Part shown: positions 33,758 through 46,240 of the stretch, one piece after another
Layout of the letters: each line of letters opens with the position of its first letter
How positions within the stretch are numbered: position 1 is the first letter of the stretch
Assembly (NCBI RefSeq): GCF_030272615.1
Contig: NC_081405.1
Span: forward strand, 573,899,252 to 573,963,251
Length of the DNA stretch: 64,000 nucleotides
Reading direction: 5' to 3'
Source of the DNA: Cryptomeria japonica
Lineage: Eukaryota > Streptophyta > Pinopsida > Cupressales > Cupressaceae
Position numbers and translations under genes: made by a program
The notes under the pieces: model-generated
Seen by the model: the letters and a program-made list of their open reading frames with translations, nothing else
Databases searched by the model: none
Told to the model about the DNA's origin: nothing

Positions 33758-34860
33758 CAACAATAAATAATTACTTCTACTAATCATGTGGTTGTTTGGC
33801 ATTGAGTTATATATATAATATGTAGCACATTAAAATTAATTTGACTTTGTAGTCAACTTCCATGTACAAGTTTTGATAAAATTTCAAAAGAAAATTTTAA
33901 CTATATCCACCTTCTAGCCTTTAAGAAAACTTGATTAAATGAGATGCAATAAATGATTAAATCATACTTAATTTAAGTAGTCATCACAATAAATAAACTC
34001 AAGAACGCAAATTTATGAACAAGCAAAAACACTTCTAAAATTCTTCAATTAGTCTTAGGCTATAAATAGAATAAGAATCTAATTTTCTATTCTTGAGTTC
34101 ATTTTGACTAATTTATCACTAACAAAATAGAATAAATTATAGTATTTAAGAGGAGCAAAAGAAAGATAGAAGTACAATAAACTCTAAATTCATCCATTAA
34201 TCTTTTATGTATTATCTACTAGCACGAATTCACACTAAGGAAGATTGACTCTACAAGAAGGAAATATGTATTTGCCTCTTATATAATCTACCTTGAATAA
34301 TAATTTTTGAGCATATATTGACTTGATCTATATTTGGTAGCACAATGTGCCAATTCTATACTAGCTCCTAAATGCCAATAGTTGACATAAATAATCATTT
34401 TAATCGTTATCATAGATCTAATACCTATATGGATGTAGGTTGACATGGGTGGCTTGACATATAAAATTTCCTTTCATCGGACTTGAAAACTTCCATTTAT
34501 TACATTGGTGGTTGATTCTCCTAGATGGTTTGCTATTTGCTAAGCCCATCTGAAGACAATCTCTAAATCACCATAGTATTGATATGTATGCAACGACATA
34601 ATGGCTTGACCATATGATCCCGATAATGTTTACATGAAGAAGGCTCCTAGACCAATAAAATGGCTATTTAGCATCCGCAATGCCTATTACTCTTTTTTTT
34701 TCAATTAACTTCTGTTATTTCTAAGAGACCATGCCTGCAACGAAAACTTCGGTTTTTGAAGTCAAACAACTTATTTTACATTACACGAGAAACAACAAAA
34801 TACAACTATTGTAAGTACGGTGGATTTTGGTACATGTTTGGTGACAGCCCAGAGGCAGTT
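33758..34860. other. No gene seen
   Basis: AT-rich intergenic DNA; nothing recognised. Confidence 0.5.
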
Positions 34861-34869
34861 TTAATTTCC

Positions 34870-35012
34870 CAGCATTCTTTTGATTTGCACCAAAATGGGA
34901 GCTCTGGCATCAAGGAACGACGATTGCGGTGAGCTGTCACAGTTGGAAATGTTCTGGCCAACGTATGCAAAATGTGGAAGCATAGACAACGCACCCGAAC
35001 TGTTTAATTATA
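34870..35012 (+). pseudogene. PPR gene fragment
   Basis: Two adjacent frames give GNVLANV and YAKCGSIDNAPELF, the signature of a plant organelle-type pentatricopeptide repeat (consensus GNALVDMYAKCGSIDNARELF). A 2-nt deletion near 34965 shifts the frame. About 45 codons are recognisable, then AT-rich DNA begins. Intact PPR proteins bind organellar RNA; this is a relic. Confidence 0.7.
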
Positions 35013-35351
35013 TATTTCCATTCTCATTTTTAATAATACATTTATTATTATTGATGATTTTTTTAAATCTATTATCTAAACAATATTATTTTTAAAATAA
35101 ACAAATAGATATAATGTTCTAGAGGAGAATATATCTCGAGAATATTTTTTTTTTCTTTTTTAATTATTAAAGTAAAGTGTCAATTTTTGAAATATAATGC
35201 AATATTTTTATTTAAAATTTAAATAAAAGCATAAAATGCATTAAAAATTAATGCCACTTTCATATGCTTCAAGTTTTAAAAACTAGGCCAAAGGCTGCTG
35301 CTATTCATTTCATTTATCATGATGTGCCATGGTACCCAAATTTCACCTAAA

Positions 35352-35760
35352 TAGGGGAAGAGTACCAGTAGTTGAGCATGTACCAATTGTTGTGAGGGTT
35401 GTTGATACCTATTGTTTGAAACATAAAATATCAATTTTTGTTAGGAAATGTACCAATAGTTGCTAAGAAATGTGCTAATATTGTAAAAAGTAACCAATTA
35501 GGTGATGCCATATCAGCACAACTATTGGAGCCTTTTTTGCACGCCTATTGGTCTCACTGTTTTTTTTGCTATTTTGGACACCTTGGCAAAAAACATGCTG
35601 ATGTGGCACCATACTTGATGATGTGGTATTGAAAGCTTAGTTATAAGTAGGAGACTTGCCAAGTAAGCTACTGTAAAAAGTTGGGAGTGATTTCAAATTT
35701 CCACATAAGATTTTGAGAAGCGCGAAGTTAGGGTGCTCAACTACTGGTGCTCTTCCCCTA
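35352..35760. mobile_element. MITE (about 405 bp) with TA target duplication
   Basis: Terminal inverted repeats of about 25 bp: GGGGAAGAGTACCAG at 35354 and its complement ending GGTGCTCTTCCCC at 35758, with one mismatch. TA dinucleotides lie on both sides (35352-35353, 35759-35760). The interior has no coding capacity. TA duplication and size fit a Tc1/mariner-related (Stowaway-like) MITE, although the terminal sequence is not the classical Stowaway one. Confidence 0.8.
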
Positions 35761-37479
35761 TATGTCCCTAATTTTAAATCAAGGTTTAGTTAATGTAACT
35801 CCATTTCCTTAAATGGTAGCAATTAAGGTATTATACATTTTTAACATACCAATTCATAAAAAATAACAAATTCCCTTACTCATATATAAAGGGCTTGTTG
35901 CAATTGAGCACTTGGTTAAACAAATAATTTTATTGGCCATGTCACATGTCAAATTAAAGATAATAAATACCTAATGAATGCTAATTTTATGATTAGGTTT
36001 ATGGAGTCTAATCATCCTTAATTATGCACTATATTGAACCATTTAATATACTAGTTTAATGAAGCATAAATTTAGGGATGATAGAAACATAATGTGTGCA
36101 ACTTTTCAATTTAATTGGGTTTATGATTGAGGACATGTTTATTATGAAAATATTTCTAGTAAGCTCTCTAACCAATTATAGATTGTCTCTAAGTTGATGA
36201 AAAATGATTCTGAAATCCTATAAATAATAATAGTGATAAACTATAGTGACTATAACATGTTAATATGTAATGCATTCTTAAGACATTCCATTTAACTATA
36301 CAAATACTTTAAATATTCCATATGAAATAGTGAGAAACCACATGTGAGTGAATTGGAGCAACAAATTATGAACCAATTTTGAGAGTTTGGTAAATCATTA
36401 TTAACATAATCACCATGAATTTGGTCATAAACTTAATTGAGAAATAAGATAGCAATGGTTAGAAAAAATTCCAAGAAAAGGTGCACAAAAAGGAAAGAAG
36501 AATCTTTCTAATTTGAATGGCTCTAAAGGAAGTATACATATATTAAAAGAATATATGAATATCATGAGTAGCAAATAGGAAAGAAAAGAATGTCTATATT
36601 TTTTTTAATAATCAATCATATTATCTCAAAAAAAATATGTTTTTAATAATGTCCATGAAAATAGTTCTTAAAATAGACTAAGGAATATTTCACCTTTCAA
36701 GAAAGGAAATCAATGTTAAGAGGAACAAGTGGGGCTAGGGAAAATTAACAATAATTCCATTCCATCAATAAAGATTATAATCTAATAATTTGTGCCTAGA
36801 GAATGAAATTCATCTTTCAAATAAGTTGTTTGAATTATAAATTTTATTGGCTCCTATCCTACAAAAGGAAAATGAAAAATTAAATTGAAAATCAAATAGG
36901 GGATTCTTATACACTAAAACTCCTCTCAAGTGGATTCTTTCTAGTAGAGTTCCCTAATAAAATGGAAAGGGATAATGTTCTTAATGGAGGACCAAGGATG
37001 TCAAATGGTGTAGGCCTCTTCTTGAAAAATGGTCAATTGTTTTGATTTGTTAGATCTTAAAATCCATTAAATTTCAATATATTTAGAATTTATAATCTTC
37101 TTCAAGAATAGTGATAATACACAATCTTGGAGTAGATTGAAATTTCACTCTTAGATCAATCAATTGTGTAGAGAGATTCAAGGATTTATGAAGGGTATGT
37201 ATAAGGACATATTTGTCCAAATGCTAATCAAATATAGAATTTAATATAGGTAGCTATAATTAGTTTATAGGAATTTAGGAAAAACCAATCTTTTGTAGGC
37301 ATTATAAATTAAAGATTCATTACACAAAAAAAGTATAGATGGAAAATCCCACAAATTTTTTTAACGAAATGATATAGAAAAGAATTAGTTGAGGCTAAGG
37401 AATAAAAAATCAACACAACACAAATATTTCTTTGAGGTATTTTGTCAACTAGTTTAGGTGTCTTTCATATGCTTTTAGA
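35761..37479. other. No gene seen
   Basis: AT-rich intergenic DNA without recognisable repeats or coding sequence. Confidence 0.5.
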
Positions 37480-37960
37480 TTTTGCATATCCTGGCAATCA
37501 TGGCCTTCTGTCAAACAATTCATGTGCCTTGTCTATGCTTAGACATTTTGCACAGATGTTTAAAAGGGTAGTCAAGGCAATTGCGGCTACAAGGTCTGAA
37601 AAAATTACTGTGTTGGATGTCCATCCCCTGTTCCAAAGCTCCCATTTTCATAGAGGCTGAGAGGGTGCTGGCAAAGGTTGCAGTGTCTGGCTTTACACCT
37701 GCCCATCGCATTTGGTTGAAATCGTCTAAATCCTTTTCAAGGAACGGATCTTCTCGATACCCTGCAATCATAGCACTCCATGAGACCATATTATTTTGAG
37801 AAATTCAGTAAAACCGTTCACGCACCTTGTCTGTGCTTCCACATTTTGATTGAATCTCTACCACAGTGTTTCCAACTATGATATCTGACAATTACAGGGG
37901 CTATGCTATGCAGCGTTGTAAAAATCCTCGAGCAGTATAAAACCATTCCATGACAACGAC
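37480..37960 (-). pseudogene. PPR gene fragment, about three repeats
   Basis: On minus the translation gives VGNTVVEIQSKCGSTDKV, then NMVSWSAMIAGYREDP, DFNQMRWAGVKPDTATFAST, KMGALEQGMDI, and in another frame LLNICAKCLSIDKAHELFD. These are consecutive P, L and S type pentatricopeptide motifs of a plant PLS-class protein. Stops and frameshifts between the segments and the missing ends show a pseudogene or retro-copied fragment. It is on the opposite strand to the fragment at 34870, with the MITE between them. Confidence 0.8.
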
Positions 37961-38168
37961 GACATAAATGGGAATCATTAGGCGGGATTATGTTTGAATT
38001 CAAACATTAACGGTGCTGAACGGGAATAAACGGAACGGATTTGGGAGAGGGTATGGGCCCACACCAGCCACCTAAGCAGTCAAAGTTTAGTGTTAAGTCA
38101 GCCCTTCATAACCAGGCTTCCAAAAAACTTCTAATCAAATGATATGCGTAGATGTAAGAATGGCTTAA

Positions 38169-38362
38169 ATCACACACACTAAGCTTATATTTCTAGATTT
38201 AAAAGTGTTAAATACTAAGAATTGACTGAAACTTTCTAGACTTAATATGTTGCTTAATGTATGTTGTCACACTAAGAATACACTTCTAAGCTTAAAAGTG
38301 TTAAAACACTCAGAATTGACTAACATCCTCTAGACTTAATATGTTACTTACTGTGTGTAATT
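38169..38362. repeat. Tandem duplication, two units of about 95 bp
   Basis: Both units contain CACACTAAG, TTAAAAGTGTTAAA, AGAATTGACT and TCTAGACTTAATATGTT in the same order, with scattered changes. Confidence 0.85.
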
Positions 38363-38558
38363 TAAGACTGACCGTAGATGTAAGGCCTCATTCTCACGTT
38401 CCTCTTCATAACATCCCACCCTCCCTGATACAAGAGTCTTACTACCATTTATTACAGTTAGAGGCACATCATGCAGTGGCTATCTTCTTTTTAATAAATA
38501 AGATGACCTTCATACCTGTTCAAGGCATAGCCATTCACTAGAAATAATAGAGCGGGCT

Positions 38559-38567
38559 ATTTGAGTA
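38559..38567. repeat. 9-bp TSD, left copy (ATTTGAGTA)
   Basis: The right copy at 39852-39860 is ATTTGGGTA, one transition. Confidence 0.85.
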
Positions 38568-39851
38568 GGGCAATGGCTACGCAGGGGACAAAACGGCCCG
38601 CGCCATGCCATGTCATGCCATGCCCCCATGTGATGACATGACCGCCCCGTCCAATCAAACTCCTCGTGCCATCTGCAGTCTTTTTCGGACATTTTTTCAT
38701 ATTTTTTTGACAAGTCCGTGGGGGCTGGGGAAATTTGTTTTTTAAAGTATGATTATATTTTAAATGTAAAAAAAAAATACTTTCCTATAATCAATTTACT
38801 TTTAAGTTTTTTTTTAGATGTATGATTATATTTTTTAAATTGAAATAATTTATTTTAATATGTTTTTATAATTTTTAATTTTTTAGTTATATTTGTAAAA
38901 TAATAATTAATAATTAATAATGTATTTAAAGTTTTTAAATAATAAGTTATTGTTTTTTTATGTTTGATTATATTTTTTAAAATTGAAATAGTTTATTTAA
39001 ATATTTTTTCATAATTTTTTATTTATTATATTTTTTCAATTTTTTAAGCAATATTTGTGAAATAATAAATAAAATAAATTAATAGTCAATTATAATATTT
39101 AATTTTAAGTTAAAAACATTTTAAATTATTAAGTTTATTAAGTTTTATTATTAATTTTTAATCTTTTTAACCTACATTATTAAGTTATAATGTTTTTAAG
39201 TTTTATTAATTGTTTATTTATTTAAGTTTTTATAATTTAATTAATAAAATTTACTTAGTATATTTTCTTTGTATGTTTATTATTATTATTATTTAATCTA
39301 ATAATATATAAATTTAATCAAATATTTTAACAATTTTTTTGATATGAGATATTAAACATTAATCTAAAATACACCTATCAAATGAAATTTTGAATAAATA
39401 TATTTCAAATTGTCAATCTAGAAACAATATTTACATAGTTTGAATTTAATTTTTTTACTTGTGTGTAATTTATATACATTTTATTTTGTAAATTTGAGCA
39501 ATAAGTAAAGTTAATTCAAACTATAAAAACTTAAAAACATTCAAAGAAAATATACTAAGTAAATATTGAACTTTAGAAGATGTCATACTTATTATAAAAA
39601 TTATAAAAAAAATTAAAATAAAAAATTATAAAAAAATTAAAATTAATTATTTCAATTTAAAAATATAATCATACTTTAAAAAAAAAATTTCCCCCCACCC
39701 CCACGGACTTGTAAATGAAAATTAAAAAATGTCCAAAAGGACTGGAGATGGCATGGAGGGTTTGATTGGATGGGGCAGTCACGTTATCGCATGGGCTCAT
39801 CGCATGGCATGGCATGGGGCGGGCCATTTTGTCCCCTGCGTAGCCATTGCC
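38568..39851. mobile_element. Non-autonomous Mutator-like element with about 200-bp terminal inverted repeats
   Basis: The ends are long inverted repeats: GGCAATGGCTACGCAGGGG at left and its complement at right. They continue through a CATG-rich GC patch, TTGATTGGA, GTCCGTGGGGG and an A/T tract (left about 38568-38770, right about 39655-39851). 9-bp TSDs flank it. The 850-bp interior is extremely AT-rich and carries no transposase or captured gene that I can see. Long terminal repeats with 9-bp TSDs are diagnostic of MULEs. Confidence 0.88.
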
Positions 39852-39860
39852 ATTTGGGTA

Positions 39861-42800
39861 TTGCATGCAAAAGAGATGAAGATCTCCATTAAAGGCTTGA
39901 TTTAATACAACATGGCATGGGAGAGAGAGGTCGTTGACTCTTCTGTAGTTCGATCTCATTTGAAGAAAACCTTTGTCCACTACATTAGACTATCTCATGA
40001 TCATTATTTACTGATACTACCTAGTATGTTAATTTCTCTTTTAATTGTCTTCTTCAGCATGAGTGTCCTATCCAAATTAGAATCGTACAAGTGAATCCTA
40101 TCATGTAACGGCATACCAGTTACGATGTCATTCTTGAAAAATTGGATGAAGATATCAAATCTAATATGCACCAATTTCCATCTAAATTCATTGTGCTAGT
40201 TATTTGCATTTAATTGTGCGACTTGTGTGCACCTCCAAAGACTTCTATAAGATGAGCATTGATGGCAAAAGTAAGTTGCGTGCATGACAAAGATATAGGC
40301 TTTCATTAAAGATCTGACTCCAACAGTAGCGTGTGAGAGAGACGTCGCTATCTTGTCTATTGTACATTCACTACTGGATATGTGGATTGGGTTACTTCAT
40401 TATTTGACTCGACTATAACTTGGAGAAGTCGCTCAATTAATTATGCTGATGAAGTTAAATATGTTATGACCAAATAATTAAAATATCACTAATTTATTAA
40501 GTATAAACATTAGGTAGTTATTATCCTCTATTTTAATCTATAGAGTTATGCTAATTGATTGGTAATTGAAAAAAAAAATATTTGACCTACTCCTTTCACC
40601 AAGGCAAATAGAATTGTGTCATTCATTGTACCACTAGGTTTGTAGTCTCGTATAACTTTAAATATCTAACTACATTGTTGTTGCAGCAATAATTGATTAT
40701 TGAATCTCTTACATAAGTATACTTTTGATTAACATTCTAATGGGATGAACATTTCTTAGGCCACACCTATATATTATTGTTAAATATAAATATAATACCT
40801 AAATTTATTGACTTACTAATTTTTTTTTCAAATTCATTATTAGTGAGATGGTTTTAATGCTTATTACATCATTAGTATTTGAACTTAAATATTTTATGGT
40901 GATTCATAGTAAACAGTTAACCTTCATGTGGAAAAGTGATACAATTATTTAAATAATAAGCATAGTTAAAATAAATGGCAATATCATATAACACCTTTCA
41001 TATTCATAAATAATTACTACTCAGATAAGGTAACTAAGCTTTCAGACTATAATCATTAGTTTGTTTTCCTACACTTGCTTAGTCACAACTTTGTAATCTA
41101 CATCAATGAGTGGGCATCACACATTCTATATTTTCATTATTATTATTATCCTTCATGTTTATGATATTAACATGGATAACAAGTTCAATTCTTTTAATAG
41201 TAATCATCGTAAAGGCATTAGAATTCCCAGGAATAAGAAATTTAGTAATTAAATACTTATTTGCATTAACATCTATAATGTGGATCAAGAAAAAGGTATT
41301 ATTTGACCAGTATAAAATATAGAAGTCTCTTCATTATAATTACCCATAACCATTTTAATAAGAATTTTAAAGAAATATAAAAGGTCAATTCCAACTCATA
41401 TTTTGATAAATTAACAATAATAGTTGATTTCTACTCTTAGTCTTATTTCAAACTAATATTGGAAACTAAATAAGAAAATTACTCACCTTCTCTCCATGAG
41501 GTTTGTTTGCAACCACTCACTTCTTTCAAATCTAACATAAGATCACACTTATTCAAAAATCATTAGTACAACATAACATCTTTCCAGAAGAAGCATGAAC
41601 TTTTAGTCATCATATAAACAAGCATCCCTATCCACTATAGGTGAAATATATCCATACTTTATCCTTATAAGCCTTCGTTCATACTAGGTTGATAATGAAT
41701 ATCAACTAAACCACCTTGTATTTTCAATTGTGCATTAAGTATAAAGATTCTCAAGATTCTCAACATAATACTATTTCACATGAGCAACATGATCATAATT
41801 AAGATCTAGCCATAAAACAAATGTTCATTCCATCATACTTGAGAAAAGAACCTCGAATTAGCATTGTGATATAAAACATCCATGTCTAGTTATAGATGGG
41901 CATCACATCCTTCCCCCCTAGGACTAAACTTCCTCCTATCATTTAGGAGGTAACATTTCTACTATATGTACAAATCTACAAGTTAATAGAGCCAAACTTT
42001 TTCTTCAATAAATAATATATGGAACACAACATTGTCAATTAGAAGAAATTCACTAAATAAGTATTAAGAAGGTATTTCTCATAATTTGGGTTTTCACCAC
42101 TCTACTTAGGTACTCATACACACTACATATACGAAGGATCCATCAATGCTCTATCATAACTTACAATATTTACATCATTGACAAAATGGACAAATCACAG
42201 GCAAGATAGTTTTAATCATAGTCGTGATGTTATTACTTACAACTCACTTATTAATCATATGTCATTAACTCTTAAGAATGCCACAATATATATAAGCTCT
42301 ATCATTAATAAGAAGACAAATGTTACCTCATATTATCCACTCATCATATCCATCATGGTCTCATAGGCATTTAATTTCCTCTGTAATTATTACTCTTTAA
42401 CACTTGGTTTATCATTTGAATAACCATATCAACATAGAATACATATACACAACCACAATACTTCTCACTTAAATCACATCATGAGACTCACACAAAAGGA
42501 TGAGGATGACTAGTGCCCAATATTCTCCTCTGAGAATCCATATCACATAAATAATTACCATCAAGTCCTCCCTAAGGAACCTTTTCATAAGAAACATCTA
42601 ATAGAATTAGGGGAAATGGATAGTAGCCATATCATACCGGTCTCATTTACCCCTTCACAATAGTTCCCCAAGCCATCTAGCCCCCCAATACAATTTGTCA
42701 GAAACCCCTCATGATTATGAAAGTTTAAAAATTTCCCATTACTATGAACATGCTAGCAGCAACCAACATTTGATAAAGCCTCAAAATAATAAATTTTAAA

Positions 42801-43205
42801 CTTGGATATCATCAATTAGTAAAATTGCACAAATAAAAATAAAATTTAATGGTGGCCACCCATCAATAATTCAAAAATGTGAAAAAAGGGTCAAAATAAA
42901 CAATCCTTGAGGCTAAAAAGACAATTTGAGGATGAATTTAGTCAATTACTCTAAGAATCTCAAAATTGTTGGCTTCATTAATTAATAAATGGAATCATCT
43001 AAAAAGAAAAAGAAACATTATGTTATTGAATTAACATCTATTCTTGGTTGGAGAGGTTACATGATGATTGAAACTATGATATATTTAGTTTTACAAATAC
43101 ATTTGGTTATCTTTTAAAAAAAAAATTATTGCAAAATATATATATATATGGAGTGGAATAAATAGTTTGTGTAATGTCCATTAAGCAAGTAAATTTTGGG
43201 GTATT
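39861..43205. other. No gene recognised
   Basis: AT-rich. 39862-39960 and about 40276-40345 share a loose direct repeat (CATTAAAG and GAGAGAGACGTCG-like segments). The right end (about 42800-43209) may be an LTR that ends before the primer-like site at 43210. Confidence 0.4.
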
Positions 43206-43209
43206 ATAT

Positions 43210-43222
43210 TAGGTATCAGAGT
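43210..43222 (+). other. Primer-site-like sequence of a decayed LTR element
   Basis: TAGGTATCAGAGTGTAGGTT follows GGGGTATTATA. It resembles the LTR-end plus TGGTATCAGAGC arrangement of plant Ty3/gypsy elements, with two changes in the core. No gag or pol was recognised downstream. Confidence 0.4.
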
Positions 43223-45679
43223 GTAGGTTACAACGTTGGAGCCTTATTGGCTTAGTCACTTTTCTTAACATACTCATTTCATGATGAAACTCTAGCTGTT
43301 TTGATTACCTACATAGAATTCATGTGAATCATCAACCAAGTAACTAGAAAACAAATTGATATGAACATGATTTTACAAAAGTGAATCTTGTTGATCTATA
43401 AAAGTGTGTGTATATATGTTGCTTGCTTTGGTGTAGAATACTTCATCAAGTTATGTGTAGTGACATGTGAAAATACTAGTAAAGGTGTTGTAACTCAAGT
43501 GGGTGATATTGTTCATCCAACTTGGGTAAGGGAGAGGTGGACGCCATGGGTGATCTACCTATATGTTCCCTTCATGAAAATTATGTATATGTAAACAAAA
43601 TTTGTATCTTAATGAATCATGATGAGATTGTGAAGTATTTGTGTTGGAAATATAAGTTAATAGCATGTCTTGTATGATGTCATGTTGGTAGAAGCTTTGT
43701 AGCCAACTTTTTGCTATATGAGATGTACACCATGTAATGAGGGATCGAGTGATAGAGGACCATCGTTGAGGTATTGCACTAAAATGCAATGTTAGTAGTA
43801 GCTCCATAGAGAGTTTACTTTTTCTATATGAGATGCACACCAAGATGAGAGATAGAGGATCTCCATTGAGTGCAATACTTTGAAGGATGTGAGTCCCTAT
43901 AGACTCCCCCACATGTAGAGACACACTTGTTGGCTCATAGTGAAAACCTATCTTTTGATGTGTATACCCCATGGATTGAGGATGGAAGTGCACCAACATT
44001 TTGATGCAGATATAGTAATGACAATTTATCTATCACGATTGTCTCGGGTTGTGTGGGACATGCTTACCATGGTATTATGATTTATCCATGAGCTCTATGT
44101 GGTTTGAGACCTTGATTTCCCTCTTGCCCCCTTAGGTGACTTGATTAATTCATAGAGTGATTATGTTGTGGAAAAAAAAATAATATATAAATTAGTTCAA
44201 TACTTGTATTCATATACCATAATCAACTGCTTTTCTTATTTTAAATATTTGTTATGATATAGAAAAAAATGCTAATTGAATATTTATATGTATATTACAA
44301 TGATTTTCTTTGTAGATTAATATTATGCTCTTTCAAGGTATATTTTGGTTGTTTTTCTTAAAAAATCATTGCGATATATGTCTAAATAAATCTTCTCCAT
44401 TGGCATGTTTAATACTCATAAAAAACCAACATTAATATGCAAATACAAATGGTAGAAATTGTAGCATAGAGCTGAAGTCATTGACAATAGGTATTGCACC
44501 GGCATTAGTTGTCTTCACACTAGAGTATGGAATTCACTATATTCTTGTCAACACATTTAGCGATAGCAAAGACGATGAAAAACATATTACCTTCTTAGAC
44601 TTAAAATCAATGTTAAGGTTATATAAGGGGTTAATTAGTTTTAGGATTAGGGTTACTATTAGGGTTAGACTTGATGTTAGCCTTAAATTAAGGTTATGAT
44701 ATTATTAAAGTAATGGTTCAATTCAGAATAGTGTTACAGTTCAATAAGAATTAGGATGTAATCAAGGTTCAAATTTGAAGAAAGGTAATGTGCAATTCAT
44801 TAACCTTTTTACTCACCTACATAATGGAATACAAAGATTGTAAAAGAGAAAAACTAGGGGATGATATAGAAATAAAGAAAAACAATCTAATCTATGTATC
44901 AAACAAAATAAAAGTAAAAACAATAAAGAGGAAGAAGAAAATGATGTCAAATTTCACAACACCTACGAGAATATTATTGTAGTAATGTTGTTGTGCTCAC
45001 ATAGAGGAACCAATGCCAAAACAAACAAAGAGAATAAAATATAATATGGGTAATGTGGAATAATTCTTGATGCATAATTACATAATTATTAACATGGAAC
45101 CTATGTACATCATAAAGGTTTGAATGTATCATCATAGTATAACTCTAAAATTATTCTTCAATAAAATAACTCATCCACTCTTACTACTCACAACTACTCA
45201 CAACTTGATGGATATAAAATAACTCATCCTCTCTTTTTCCTATGCTCGCCTTTACACATATGCTTCCATTTCTTACCAAAATCCAATCAAAATGAAATCC
45301 CACCCTAATAATTTTTATGAGCACCAAATTCTCAGAATAAATTTGATATGCGCTTAAACCCTTAGTTTACTATTGATTGGCCTGCAATAATGCTGATTGC
45401 AGTGAGGGAAGTAGAAAATGGATTCCAATAAAATCAAACTTAGAGTTCTTTCCTTTTTTTATTATGAGTTATTTGTTTTCATGTCATGGTCATGGGTTGT
45501 TAGGATTATAAAATATTTGTTGGTCTAAACTCTATATTGATATATAGATGAGTTAAATAACTTTATGTCATTCATCTATAATTAAAGAAATTTTAAGCTT
45601 TTATGCATATCTTTAATTGTTTATTTAGAATAGTTTTTATATGTAAATAAAATGATCAAATTAGTGTTTATAATCCATG

Positions 45680-45769
<90 letters not shown>

Positions 45770-46240
45770 AAAATTGAGATTTGGAAAGGATTCAAATCTC
45801 TTGATAAACAATAAGGAATCCTACATTCATCGAAAGCTCAAAAAATAGATCATTATTAAATATATAAAGAAAATATAAATTGTAACAAGATTAAATAATT
45901 ATTTTTTCTCTAAGAATCCAGTTTGTATATTAACTTTAGGTTTGAAATGAATTGAAATAAAAGTCATTATTAAGAATAATAGTTTGAACATAATGTTACC
46001 AATATTTTTTCTAACTCAAATATATAATGGAGTTTTTCTCCAATTATGATATAAATTTTATGTATAGGTTCTTAAGTTTTAGATGTGATTATATTCTAAT
46101 AAATTTAGAATAATTGAAAAATAAAATCATATTTAACATTAAAAATTTAATTATACAATATGATTTAATATTTAATTATTTTAAATTTATATAAAAAAGT
46201 ATAAGTAATTATATGCCAATATATTCTTATATTTTATAAG
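43223..46240. other. No gene recognised; contains long (TA)n
   Basis: AT-rich, possibly leader sequence of a decayed LTR element at first. A short TTAGGG-like patch (GGATTAGGGTTACTATTAGGG) lies near 44640-44675. No coding region is supported. Confidence 0.4.
45681..45766 (+). repeat. (TA)n microsatellite
   Basis: About 86 bp of uninterrupted TA dinucleotide, able to extrude a cruciform and likely to be polymorphic. Confidence 0.97.
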
